From NCBI RefSeq assembly GCF_001428435.1, contig NZ_LMSO01000009.1, positions 456,389 to 520,388 of the forward strand: a stretch of DNA of 64,000 bases, written 5' to 3'. How positions within the stretch are numbered: the stretch's first letter is position 1; each line of letters starts with the position of its first letter. Below, piece by piece: positions 34,247 to 42,128 of the stretch. Origin of the DNA: Arthrobacter sp. Soil782 (GTDB lineage Bacteria; Actinomycetota; Actinomycetes; Actinomycetales; Micrococcaceae). Below the pieces are notes generated by a model. That model saw only the letters and a program-made list of their open reading frames with translations, was not told the origin of the DNA and did not search any database. A program made the translations under genes and the position numbers.

Positions 34247-34392
34247 CGTCGGAATAACGATCGCCGCCGCCCACAAGGTGACGCTCTTCACCTCGTAGGC
34301 TCCGCCGTCGCTCGCGTTTCCCGAACCTACGCCGTTCGGGTAGAAGTTCTGTCTGAGCACTAGCGGGTCACGCCTCAGAGCGTACGGTCACG

Positions 34393-34410
34393 AACCGGTC
34401 AAGACCGGTT
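34393..34410. promoter_or_regulatory. Operator-like palindrome AACCGGTC-AA-GACCGGTT
   Basis: Two perfect 8-bp arms around an AA centre. The right arm overlaps the first bases of the TTGAAT -35 of the lipoprotein promoter, the usual place for a repressor or response-regulator site. Confidence 0.55.
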
Positions 34411-34437
34411 GAATACGTTAGCAAGCGTGCTTAGTGT
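34409..34437 (+). promoter_or_regulatory. SigA-type promoter of lipoprotein 4
   Basis: TTGAAT (34409-34414), a 17-bp spacer and TAGTGT (34432-34437). It predicts a transcript start near 34444, just at the base of the 5' hairpin. Confidence 0.6.
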
Positions 34438-34444
34438 CATAGAT

Positions 34445-34473
34445 GGCGCTGGCAGCTACGGCTGCCAGGCGCC
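34445..34473 (+). promoter_or_regulatory. 5'-terminal mRNA hairpin before lipoprotein 4
   Basis: GGCGCTGGCAGC (34445-34456) pairs with GCTGCCA and GCGCC (34461-34473), twelve base pairs with one bulged G and a TACG loop. It sits at the predicted 5' end and 18 nt before the ribosome site, so it may protect the mRNA or control translation. Confidence 0.55.
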
Positions 34474-34502
34474 GCCACCCTCACCAGAAAAAGGAGAACG
34501 AT

Positions 34503-35003
34503 ATGAACACGCGCAAGCCCATGTCACGGACCCGAACTCTGGCTCTTGCAGGAATCCTCCCGCTGGCCGCACTCGGCCTGACGGGTTGCAACGGCACATC
34601 CGGTTCGGAAGAAGGTGCCGACGTTGAGGATGTGGTGGAGGAAGACAACGAAACTGCTCCCTACAACGGCGCCCTCGATTCCGAATTCTACGATGCCTAC
34701 CAGAGCTACATCGGCGAGGAAGTAACTGTCTCCGCCGACGTCAACGAGATCGTGTCCGACACGTCCTTCACGATTGCAGGGACGGATGACACCACCGTCG
34801 AGGCGCTGCTGGTGGTTCTGGAGGAAGGCACGGTCGAAGTTGAGCCGGGCGCGGCAGTGTCGGTGACCGGAACCGTCATGGAATCCTTCGACCTGCCCAC
34901 CGTCGAGGATGACACCGGATTGGACCTCGAAGAGGACGCCTATGCCGACTACGACGGGGAAAATTACATCGTGGCCAGCGAAGTGGATGTCGAGGAGAGC
35001 TGA
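34503..35003 (+). CDS. Small lipoprotein, OB-fold-like paralogue 4
   Basis: 166 aa behind AAAAGGAG. Lipobox LTGC (Cys about residue 29), an acidic linker, then the family core GEEVTVSADV...SFTIAGTDDTTVEALLV...VSVTGTVMESFDLPTVE and an acidic end DYDGENYIVASEVD. Its C-terminal third is nearly identical to the fragment at 1-172, so these two are closest relatives, pointing to a recent duplication or dispersal. Exported lipid-anchored protein of unknown role. It has its own promoter, operator-like palindrome and 5' hairpin. Confidence 0.85.
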   Translation: MNTRKPMSRTRTLALAGILPLAALGLTGCNGTSGSEEGADVEDVVEEDNETAPYNGALDSEFYDAYQSYIGEEVTVSADVNEIVSDTSFTIAGTDDTTVEALLVVLEEGTVEVEPGAAVSVTGTVMESFDLPTVEDDTGLDLEEDAYADYDGENYIVASEVDVEES

Positions 35004-35063
35004 CGCGCGGCAGGAGTATCGTAACGGGATCGTGAGGTCAGTCAGCACACTGAGAAGTCAAGA

Positions 35064-35651
35064 ATGGGAGACATGGCAGAGATGAGAGCAGACAAGCGCA
35101 GGTATCTGAAAGCAACCGAGCACGACGACGCCCCATCCCGGCGGCGCAGTGCCTGGCTGATCATCGCCGCGGCTGTCATTTCGGTGGTCTCGCTCGCACT
35201 GGGCGCGCTGCAGTTGCAGTCTGTGCAGCGCGCCATTGGTATCCCACTTCCGGAAATGATGGTCGGTGGGTACGACGCCGACTACGTCGAGGCAGTCCGT
35301 GACCTTCTGGACGCTGCGGTCATCGAGCGCTACCAGAGCGTGCATTACCTCTGGTTCCTGCTGTTTCCCGTAGCGTTCGCCGCGCTGATCATCCTGCTGG
35401 TCCGCCGGTTCAGCCGCTCACCGCTCCGCTGGCTCTTCTACGCCGTCGCCGTGCTCTATGCCGCTGTGCATATCGCCGAGAACCTTGTGCTCGAAGCTGC
35501 CCTCGCCTCCGTAGAAATCACATCCTCCGAAGTGGCCTTCGCGAGTTTCTTGACGACGGCGAAGTTCATACTCTTCGCCGCCGCCATCCTTGCTTTTGCC
35601 CTGTCCTTCACCCTGAACCGGACGACCAGCCGGCGGCAAACCCGCCGCTAG
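35064..35651 (+). CDS. Four-helix membrane protein, unknown function
   Basis: 195 aa from ATG 35064 (ATG 35073 with GGGAG just before it is possible). Basic N-terminal tail, one helix (about 30-50), an external loop of about 50 residues, then three helices. No recognised family; the arrangement loosely recalls small regulatory membrane proteins. It follows lipoprotein 4 by 60 bp in the same direction, so they may be co-transcribed. Its stop is 2 bp from that of the convergent HtrA gene. Confidence 0.6.
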   Translation: MGDMAEMRADKRRYLKATEHDDAPSRRRSAWLIIAAAVISVVSLALGALQLQSVQRAIGIPLPEMMVGGYDADYVEAVRDLLDAAVIERYQSVHYLWFLLFPVAFAALIILLVRRFSRSPLRWLFYAVAVLYAAVHIAENLVLEAALASVEITSSEVAFASFLTTAKFILFAAAILAFALSFTLNRTTSRRQTRR

Positions 35652-35652
35652 G

Positions 35653-36756
35653 TCAGCCGTTCTCGACGGGCCGCTCACCGAGCGTAATCTCCACCTCCGA
35701 GGTTTCGCCTTCGCGCATCAGCTCCGCTGTCACCGTCTCCCCCGGATTCAAAGAGCGCAGTGCCGCCAGGACCTGTTCCGAGCTGGCGAGCGGCTCACCG
35801 TTGAGGGACACCAGAATGTCTCCCGCTTGGATTCCGGCCTCGCCGGCCGGTCCGCCTTCTTCCACCGCCAGCACCGCAACGCCCTGTTCAACGCTGACGC
35901 CGAGCTGCTGGGCAATCTGCGGCGTGACGGTGCGCGGAGCCAGGCCGAGGAACGCGTGTTCAGCCGAACCGTCCTCGAGGAGTTCCTCCACCACTTCGAC
36001 GGCGGTGCCGGCCGGGATCGCAAACCCCAGCGAGACCGCGCCCGCCTGCGGCGGAATATAGGCTTCGCTGATTCCCACCACCTGGCCCTGACCGTTGACC
36101 AGCGCTCCCCCGGAATTGCCCGGACTGATGGCCGCGTCTGTCTGCACCAGGTCCACAAGTGACTGGCTGTTGGTTGCCGAGCCCGGAATTTCCCGATGCA
36201 ACCCGGAGATTATTCCTGCGGTTGCCGTGTTCTCAAAGCCCAACGGGCTGCCGATGACAACGGCCAGCTCTCCCACCTCCGGCAGCTCCGTCTGGAACTC
36301 GGCGGGCGGAAGTCCAGTGCGGTCAGCCTGCACAAGTGCGAGGTCAGTGACGGCATCGATGGCAACCACAGTGCCGGTGACGCGCTGTCCGTCGGCGAAG
36401 GCAACCTGCACTTCCTCCGCACCGCGCACCACGTGTTCGTTGGTGAGGATCAGCCCGTCCTCGGTGTAGATCACACCGCTGCCCAGCCCTCCGTTGTCCA
36501 GGAAAATGGTCACCACGGATGGCTGGACGTCATCGATGATTTCCGGAATGTCCGCCACCGTGGCGGCCGGCGAATCAGCGGCGTCGCCGCTTCCCCCCGC
36601 CGATTCACCCGATGTTGCACCCGCCGTTTCACCTGCCGTCCCGGATTCCGTCTCCGGTTCATCCGTGGCCGTGCACCCCGCCAGGGCAAGGGAAGCAACA
36701 ACAGCGACGGCGGCGAGGCGCTTCACTCTCGGGGGCTGATTCTGTGCATTGTTCAC
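35653..36756 (-). CDS. HtrA/DegP-type serine protease lipoprotein with PDZ domain
   Basis: 367 aa from GTG 36756, preceded by AAGGAG. Lipobox LAGC (Cys about residue 28) followed by a Thr/Gly/Ser-rich linker. The trypsin-like domain has the triad His108 (LTNEHVV), Asp138 (AVTDLALVQ) and Ser215 (SPGNSGGALV). One PDZ domain covers about residues 275-365 (GLAPRTVTPQIAQQLGV...GDILVSLNG). Periplasm-like space quality-control protease or chaperone; lipid anchoring in place of the more common membrane helix is notable. Confidence 0.9.
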   Translation of the reverse strand: MNNAQNQPPRVKRLAAVAVVASLALAGCTATDEPETESGTAGETAGATSGESAGGSGDAADSPAATVADIPEIIDDVQPSVVTIFLDNGGLGSGVIYTEDGLILTNEHVVRGAEEVQVAFADGQRVTGTVVAIDAVTDLALVQADRTGLPPAEFQTELPEVGELAVVIGSPLGFENTATAGIISGLHREIPGSATNSQSLVDLVQTDAAISPGNSGGALVNGQGQVVGISEAYIPPQAGAVSLGFAIPAGTAVEVVEELLEDGSAEHAFLGLAPRTVTPQIAQQLGVSVEQGVAVLAVEEGGPAGEAGIQAGDILVSLNGEPLASSEQVLAALRSLNPGETVTAELMREGETSEVEITLGERPVENG

Positions 36757-36832
36757 GGCAGACTCCTTGCAGTTGGCGATTTTGTCTACCTTCATTCCTA
36801 CCAACTATGGGAAGTCACTGAAAGACAAGACT

Positions 36833-37354
36833 CTAGCGGCGGCCGGATGCCCGGGCCGGAATGGACCGCAGGCGCACCTCCCTGAGGACGCCGCCGTCCG
36901 CCTGGGCAGTAAGGAAAGTGCAGGTGGGCAGCCGCCGCCGGTCAGTCGGTGATCCGGGATTGAGCAGCCGCATACCGTTCGGTGTGGTGGTGTCCCAGGG
37001 AATGTGACTGTGGCCGAAGACCAGCACGTCAACATCGCTGAACATGGCATCCATGCGCTTCTCCCGGTTAGTTGCCGCTCCGGTTTCGTGGATCACTGCG
37101 AACCGGATGCCCTCGATGTCCGCCCGGGCAATTTCGGGCAGCCGCGCGCGAAGATCAGCACCGTCATTGTTCCCGTAAACACCGATGAGGCGCTGCGTGC
37201 GGTGCTCCAGTTCATCGAGCAGCTCCATATTCACCCAGTCACCGGCATGGACGACGACGTCGGCAACCTCCGCCTCCTCCCACACCTCCGGTGGGAGCCG
37301 GCGGGCGCGCTTGGGCACATGGGTATCGGCGATGATGAGCAACCGGGAAGCCAT
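36833..37354 (-). CDS. YfcE/MJ0936-type metallophosphoesterase
   Basis: 173 aa. Metal-site motifs ADTHVPK, HAGDW, YGNNDG, IHETG and FGHSHIP are all present, the standard small phosphodiesterase fold of the YfcE family, which hydrolyses model phosphodiesters with Mn2+. True substrate unknown. Note VIHETG, where many members have a Gly-His pair. It starts at ATG 37354, divergent from the NAD-dependent epimerase. Confidence 0.85.
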   Translation of the reverse strand: MASRLLIIADTHVPKRARRLPPEVWEEAEVADVVVHAGDWVNMELLDELEHRTQRLIGVYGNNDGADLRARLPEIARADIEGIRFAVIHETGAATNREKRMDAMFSDVDVLVFGHSHIPWDTTTPNGMRLLNPGSPTDRRRLPTCTFLTAQADGGVLREVRLRSIPARASGRR

Positions 37355-37409
37355 ATGCCCAGTCTGGCACGTGCGTCCGACGGTCCAGCCCGTGTGGGAA
37401 GCTCAGGGG

Positions 37410-38255
37410 ATGACTGTATTGATTGCCGGATGCGGCGACCTGGGTACGCAGGCGGGACTCTATTTTGCGGAAGCAGGGCAACGGGTTGTCGGGTGGCGGC
37501 GGTCCGCAGACAAGCTGCCGGCCCAGATTGAGGGCACCTCGGTTGACCTCACAGGCGAGCTGCCGGCCATCCCGGCGGACACCGACGTCGTGGTCATCGC
37601 ACTGACTGCGGACGGGCGGACCGAAGCTGCCTACCGCGCTACCTACTATGAGGGCACCGCAAACCTGCTCGGGGCACTCGCCCGCGACGGGGTTGAGCCG
37701 CGGCGGATCATTTTCGTTTCCTCGACCGCCGTATACGGCAATGACGACGGCGGCTGGATCGGGGAGAGCACGCCGCCTGCGCCGTCCACCGCCACTGGCG
37801 CGGTACTGCGTGAAACGGAGGAACTGCTCACCGAACGTGCGCCCCAGTCGGTACTGTTGCGGCTTTCGGGTATCTACGGACCGGGACGCACCCGGTTGAT
37901 CGACCAGGTGCGGAACGGCACGGCGCACGCGGGCGGCGCTCCGCACTGGACCAACAGGATCCACCGCGACGACGCCGCGGCGGTCATTGTGCACCTCGCA
38001 GGACTCGAGGCGCCGGCCACGGCGTATCTTGGCACCGACCAGGAACCGGCACTGCTGGCTGAGGTCCGGCAGTTCATTTCGGAGGAGCTGGGCCTGGCCC
38101 TGACTTCCGCCGAGGCGCCGGATGGCGGAGGCGAGCTCACCGGCAAGCGCTGCAGCAACGCGCTGCTCGCGTCAACCGGTTTCACCTTTACGTATCCGAC
38201 CTACCGGGAGGGGTACCGGGCAGTTCTGCAGGGCGTAGGCGTTCGACACCCCTAA
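37410..38255 (+). CDS. NAD-dependent epimerase/dehydratase family protein (YeeZ-like)
   Basis: 281 aa from ATG 37410. Rossmann start VLIAGCGDLGTQAGLYFAEAG with Gly-Cys-Gly-Asp-Leu-Gly, matching the short YeeZ-type branch. FVSSTAVYG supplies the Ser-Tyr pair and RLSGIYGPGR the substrate loop; the usual YxxxK lysine is replaced (the Tyr is in AVYGNDDG), so classic SDR catalysis is doubtful. Cytoplasmic; substrate unknown. Confidence 0.78.
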   Translation: MTVLIAGCGDLGTQAGLYFAEAGQRVVGWRRSADKLPAQIEGTSVDLTGELPAIPADTDVVVIALTADGRTEAAYRATYYEGTANLLGALARDGVEPRRIIFVSSTAVYGNDDGGWIGESTPPAPSTATGAVLRETEELLTERAPQSVLLRLSGIYGPGRTRLIDQVRNGTAHAGGAPHWTNRIHRDDAAAVIVHLAGLEAPATAYLGTDQEPALLAEVRQFISEELGLALTSAEAPDGGGELTGKRCSNALLASTGFTFTYPTYREGYRAVLQGVGVRHP

Positions 38256-38338
38256 CACCAGTAGCCTGGTCCCCAAAAACAATAATAAGTACCCTTTCTA
38301 TTTCACCTGAGTGTGCCTACTCTTGGAAACGTGTACAC

Positions 38339-38360
38339 CGGTGGGGCAGCCGTTCCACCG
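38339..38360 (+). repeat. Leader hairpin before the MscS-like gene
   Basis: CGGTGG (38339-38344) and CCACCG (38355-38360) enclose a 10-nt loop. It lies 38 bp before the start of the MscS-like gene, possibly in its 5' leader. Confidence 0.35.
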
Positions 38361-38398
38361 ATCTGGAAGCTCCATGAAGCCAAAAAGAGAAGGTTCCG

Positions 38399-39199
38399 AT
38401 GGAAGAAACCTTGAGAAGCGGTCTCGCGACCGTGGTCGAGTTCGTGCCAAAGCTGTTGCTGTTCCTCGTCATCCTGATCGTCGGGCTGCTGATCGCCAAA
38501 GCGATTTCCAAGGCGCTGGACAAACTGCTCGAACGTGTGGGGTTTGACCGCATCGTAGAACGCGGAGGTGTCAAGAAGGCGCTCGCGAAGTCGTCACTGG
38601 ATGCCAGCGACATCATCGCCAAGATTGTCTACTACGCGCTGGTGCTGTTTGTACTTCAGTTTGCTTTTGGAGTCTTCGGGCCGAATCCGGTCAGCGATCT
38701 GCTTGAAGGCGTCATTGCCTTCCTGCCGAAGATCATCGTCGCAATCATCATCGTCATCGTCGCAGCCGCCATTGCCGCGGCGGTCAAGAACCTCATCCAG
38801 GGCACCCTGGGAGGGCTTTCCTACGGGAAGGTCCTGGCGAATATCGCAAGCGTCTTCATTCTCGGCATCGGCATCATCGCGGCTCTCAACCAGGTTGAAA
38901 TTGCCACCACGGTGACCACACCGATCCTGATTGCCGTACTGGCCGCAATTGTCGGCGTCATTGTGGTCGGCGTTGGCGGCGGGCTCATCAAACCCATGTC
39001 GCAGCGCTGGGAGCACTACCTCAACCGGGCTGAGGAGGAAGCACCGCGGGTGAAAGCTGAGGCCCAGTCAACGCCGCCGGCCTCCCAGCAGCTCAAGGGC
39101 CAGGCACAGAAAGCCAAGGCACAAAGCCAGACCGCGGACACCTCCGGTAGCCACCAGGTGAACCAGACGGATGACCCGAACGCTCCTCGATTCCGTTAG
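38399..39199 (+). CDS. MscS-like TM-helix repeat membrane protein
   Basis: 266 aa with AGAAGG before ATG 38399. Five helices. The first two units show the conserved TM-helix repeat of small mechanosensitive-type proteins: FVPKLLLFLVILIVGLLIAK and FLPKIIVAIIIVIVAAAIA, each beginning with Pro-Lys. The C-terminal about 60 residues are hydrophilic and Gln/Ala-rich. The family (PF05552 type) includes cyanobacterial and actinobacterial proteins linked to osmotic response. It lacks the beta domain of full MscS, so gating activity is uncertain. Confidence 0.8.
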   Translation: MEETLRSGLATVVEFVPKLLLFLVILIVGLLIAKAISKALDKLLERVGFDRIVERGGVKKALAKSSLDASDIIAKIVYYALVLFVLQFAFGVFGPNPVSDLLEGVIAFLPKIIVAIIIVIVAAAIAAAVKNLIQGTLGGLSYGKVLANIASVFILGIGIIAALNQVEIATTVTTPILIAVLAAIVGVIVVGVGGGLIKPMSQRWEHYLNRAEEEAPRVKAEAQSTPPASQQLKGQAQKAKAQSQTADTSGSHQVNQTDDPNAPRFR

Positions 39200-39257
39200 G
39201 TTCCGGCTCCTCCGAAGCACTTCCCGTTCCAGAAACCCAGAGAGATAAGGAAAAATA

Positions 39258-39458
39258 ATGAACATCGACAAGCAGCAGATCATTGACCTTCTGAAGAATC
39301 AGGGCAACCAGGACAAGGCGCAGCAGGCTGACCAGGAACTGCCCGATCAGGTGGACACCGAGCGTGATTCCGGCCTTCTGGAAAAGCTCGGCATCAACCC
39401 ACAGGACCTGCTCGGGAAGCTCGGCGGCGGCGGTGGAATCGGCGGCCTGCTCGGCTAG
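39258..39458 (+). CDS. 66-aa protein with glycine-rich tail
   Basis: ATG 39258 follows GAGATAAGGA. The first half is Gln/Asp-rich and helical (QQIIDLLKNQGNQDKAQQAD), the end is LLGKLGGGGGIGGLLG. It lies 58 bp behind the MscS-like gene and directly before a strong terminator, so it probably belongs to that transcript. No signal peptide. Similar short Gln-rich proteins occur in actinobacteria without known function. Confidence 0.7.
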   Translation: MNIDKQQIIDLLKNQGNQDKAQQADQELPDQVDTERDSGLLEKLGINPQDLLGKLGGGGGIGGLLG

Positions 39459-39482
39459 TCACCAGGCAAGGAAGCAGTCCAC

Positions 39483-39517
39483 GAGGGGGAGGGTGCGCAG
39501 TGCGTACCCTCCCCCTC
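39483..39517 (+). terminator. Strong intrinsic terminator
   Basis: GAGGGGGAGGGT (39483-39494) pairs with ACCCTCCCCCTC (39506-39517), and the loop GCGCAGTGCGT can add about four more pairs. It ends the transcript of the MscS-like gene and the 66-aa gene. Confidence 0.75.
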
Positions 39518-39636
39518 CTCTTGTACTGACTACCACATGAGAGTGTCATGAGAACCGGAGGAAGAACCTTGAGCTCCTCCCAACTCTGCGCTTTCATGGA
39601 AGGACGACGACGGCGGACAATGAGGAGGTGCCTGAC

Positions 39637-40914
39637 ATGCAGCTCCCACCTCCGCCCGGCAGAACGCCCGCGGCCGCGCCTTCCGCACGGTCGGAGCCAC
39701 GGAGGCGCATCGGTGACCCGACCGGCGAAGTGCTGGATGGCCGCTACACCGTCGGTGCACTGCTTGGCAGCGGTGGGATGGCCGAGGTCCACAGAGGCCA
39801 CGATCAGGTGCTGGACCGGGACGTCGCTATCAAGCTCTTCCATGGTCAGCCGGACGCGCAGCTCTCCGACCGTGAGCGTGTGGAGGCGCAGTTGCTGGCC
39901 GGGCTGGATCACCCGGGCCTGGTCAAGGTGCATGATGTCGGAAACTCCCCCATAGCCGGGTGGGTGGTCATGGACCTGATCGATGGCCCGGACCTGCACC
40001 GGCTCCTGCGCGACGGCCCGCTGGGACCGGAACAAACGTGGGCTATCGGCCACGACGTTGCCCGGGCACTCGCGTATGTGCACGCGAAAGGAATTACCCA
40101 CCGGGACGTCAAACCTTCCAATGTGCTGACCCGCGACGCTGAACCGTCCTCCGGGCGCTTCGGATACGTCCTGACGGACTTCGGCATAGCCCGCAGGGTG
40201 GATAGCGACCGCCTCACCGCGACCGGTGAGACAATCGGCACTGCAGCGTATTTCAGTCCCGAACAGGCCCGCGGTGAAGCGGTTGACGGTTCCACCGACA
40301 TCTACGCGCTGGGCCTTGTGCTGCTCGAATGCCTCACCGGCGAACCTGCCTTCGAAGGCCGTGGACTGGAGACTGCGCTTGCCCGCCTGCACCGCTCTCC
40401 GGAGATCCCGACGGCGGTGAATCCTGCGTGGCGCGGGCTTATTTCACGCATGACGGCGGGAACCGGAAGCGAGCGGCCAGCGGCGGCCGAGGTCGCTAAT
40501 ACCCTGGCCGCTCAGCGGAACGCTTTCCTAGCTGACGCGCGCGCCGCCGCTGCTGATACCGCGGTCGAAGATGCCGGGCCTGCAACCAGAGCTATTCCCG
40601 GCGCAACCCACGGTTCTCAGACCGCGCAGAATTCGAACTCCACGCGCAGGGCCTTTGTCCTTGGACTGAACGAGCACTCAACACAGCCCCCGGAATCCAG
40701 CGAAGGACCCAGCACTTCGGGTAACCGGAAGCCAACCCCGCGGAACCGGCGCTGGTGGGTGGCGGGCGCCGTCGTCGTCGTTCTGGTTCTGGTGGTGCTG
40801 GGCGCTGTGCTGGCGGGGCTACTCAATCAGACGCCCGCCGTGGAACCTTTGCCGTCAGTTCCCGGCGTTCCCGGCGAGAGACTGTCTGAACTCTACGAAA
40901 GTGTGCAGCCATGA
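39637..40914 (+). CDS. PknB-type membrane Ser/Thr protein kinase without sensor domain
   Basis: 425 aa from ATG 39637, with GAGGAGG nine bases upstream. Kinase domain about residues 35-295: glycine loop LGSGGMAEV, Lys66 in VAIKLF, catalytic loop THRDVKPSN with Asp157, DFG with Asp181 and the activation segment ending GTAAYFSPEQARG. A Ser/Thr-rich linker, then one membrane helix (about 372-394), and only about 30 external residues, so no PASTA or other sensor is fused. The lipoprotein gene at 40911 overlaps its stop and could supply the external part. Confidence 0.9.
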   Translation: MQLPPPPGRTPAAAPSARSEPRRRIGDPTGEVLDGRYTVGALLGSGGMAEVHRGHDQVLDRDVAIKLFHGQPDAQLSDRERVEAQLLAGLDHPGLVKVHDVGNSPIAGWVVMDLIDGPDLHRLLRDGPLGPEQTWAIGHDVARALAYVHAKGITHRDVKPSNVLTRDAEPSSGRFGYVLTDFGIARRVDSDRLTATGETIGTAAYFSPEQARGEAVDGSTDIYALGLVLLECLTGEPAFEGRGLETALARLHRSPEIPTAVNPAWRGLISRMTAGTGSERPAAAEVANTLAAQRNAFLADARAAAADTAVEDAGPATRAIPGATHGSQTAQNSNSTRRAFVLGLNEHSTQPPESSEGPSTSGNRKPTPRNRRWWVAGAVVVVLVLVVLGAVLAGLLNQTPAVEPLPSVPGVPGERLSELYESVQP

Positions 40915-41435
40915 GGTCGAAGCGATACATGATTGTCCTCGCGTTGGCCTTGCCGGTGCTTGGAGGATGCGGAGGCGCTGAAGCTCTTGACCCGGGTGCA
41001 GCGCAGTCGCTTCAGCAGCAGGTGAGGGAACTTGCCGTTGTTACGCAGGAAGGCAACCTTGAACTTGCGGTGGACCGTGCGGAGGCCCTCAAAGCCGCGG
41101 TTCAGCAAGCAGAGGATTCCGGCGCCGTGACTCCGGGACGGGCGGAGCGGATCCAACAGAACATCGAGGCCTTCATCAACTCGGTGCAACCAGCCGAGGT
41201 CCCTGCGCCAACCGCACCGGCCGTACCTTCCACTGAACCGGCCCCCGTTCCCCCGCCCCCAACTTTTACAGCGCCGGCCAAGGGCCTGTTGGAAGACAGC
41301 AGGGATCCCGGAGAGACCCAGACGGACCGCGACAGGGAGCGGGCGGAGGAGGTCGCCGAGGAACTCCAGGAACAAGCCGAGAAGCAGGAGAAGGAAAGAC
41401 AGAAGCAGGAAGAAGAGAACAGCGGGGAAGACTAG
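40911..41435 (+). CDS. Lipoprotein with Pro-rich linker and charged coiled coil
   Basis: 174 aa. ATG 40911 overlaps the kinase stop as ATGA. Lipobox LGGC (Cys about residue 20). Residues 25-95 are helical (LQQQVRELAVVTQEG...), followed by a Pro-rich stretch (about 98-125) and a very charged Glu/Gln/Lys coiled coil to the end. Not a recognised family. Tight coupling to the kinase suggests it is its extracytoplasmic partner or substrate, an inference from context only. Confidence 0.75.
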   Translation: MRSKRYMIVLALALPVLGGCGGAEALDPGAAQSLQQQVRELAVVTQEGNLELAVDRAEALKAAVQQAEDSGAVTPGRAERIQQNIEAFINSVQPAEVPAPTAPAVPSTEPAPVPPPPTFTAPAKGLLEDSRDPGETQTDRDRERAEEVAEELQEQAEKQEKERQKQEEENSGED

Positions 41436-41436
41436 C

Positions 41437-42078
41437 ATGCGCACCATCTCAGGAAGCTGCTACCAACTGCAGCGTTCGAAAGGAGCCAACGGCTACCTTG
41501 TGCGCACGCCCAGCCACACCGCCCTCGTTGATCCTGGAATGGCCAGCGGGTATGACGCCCTGCTCGGTGAGTTGCGCGATGCTGCACCCATTGTTGGGCA
41601 GGTGACCGACATTCTGCTCACCCATTACGACGCCGATCACGCCCAGACCGCCCGGCGCCTTCAGCATGAACTGGACGCAACGGTATGGCTGGGCGCAGCG
41701 GATGCCGCCATTCTGCGCCGGGAAATTGCGCCTCCCACCCGCGTGCGCCGAGTGCTTTTCCGCCTGGCTCCGGTTGGACTGCCTGAAACGGTGACTGAGC
41801 TCGACGGCGAGCGTGAACTTTTCGAGGGTCTCACCACCTTCCCGATTCCCGGCCACACACCCGGTCAGATGGCCTTTCAGCTCGACGACGTCCTGTTCAC
41901 GGGCGACGCAGTCCGGGTTGAGCGCAACGGAACCATCAAACGCTTTTATAGCGCCCTGAACAGTGATAATCCGCTCGCTGCACGCACTACAGCGGACCTT
42001 CAGCGCAGAATCAACGCCGGCGGTGTCGGCTGGGTGTGCCCCGGACATAACCCTCCGGCACGGGTGAACGTTTCCTAG
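41437..42078 (+). CDS. Metallo-beta-lactamase-fold hydrolase
   Basis: 213 aa, starting one base after the lipoprotein stop. Metal ligands: THYDADHA (H-x-D-x-D-H, with Asp where the classic motif has His), the distal GHTPGQM, FTGDAV with the bridging Asp and the final CPGHN. No ribosome site stronger than the coupling itself. The substitution resembles that seen in ROO-type relatives, so metal type may differ. Substrate unknown; it completes the kinase - lipoprotein - hydrolase unit. Confidence 0.83.
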   Translation: MRTISGSCYQLQRSKGANGYLVRTPSHTALVDPGMASGYDALLGELRDAAPIVGQVTDILLTHYDADHAQTARRLQHELDATVWLGAADAAILRREIAPPTRVRRVLFRLAPVGLPETVTELDGERELFEGLTTFPIPGHTPGQMAFQLDDVLFTGDAVRVERNGTIKRFYSALNSDNPLAARTTADLQRRINAGGVGWVCPGHNPPARVNVS

Positions 42079-42115
42079 CCTAGGGAAGGTCAGTGTGTGC
42101 TGCTCCCCCGGCCAC

Positions 42116-42121
42116 TAGGCT
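42116..42121 (+). promoter_or_regulatory. Leaderless -10 element of the second PLD gene
   Basis: TAGGCT, then TGAACCC (7 nt), then ATG 42129. The same TGAACCC-ATG joins the purN promoter and start. Confidence 0.5.
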
Positions 42122-42128
42122 TGAACCC

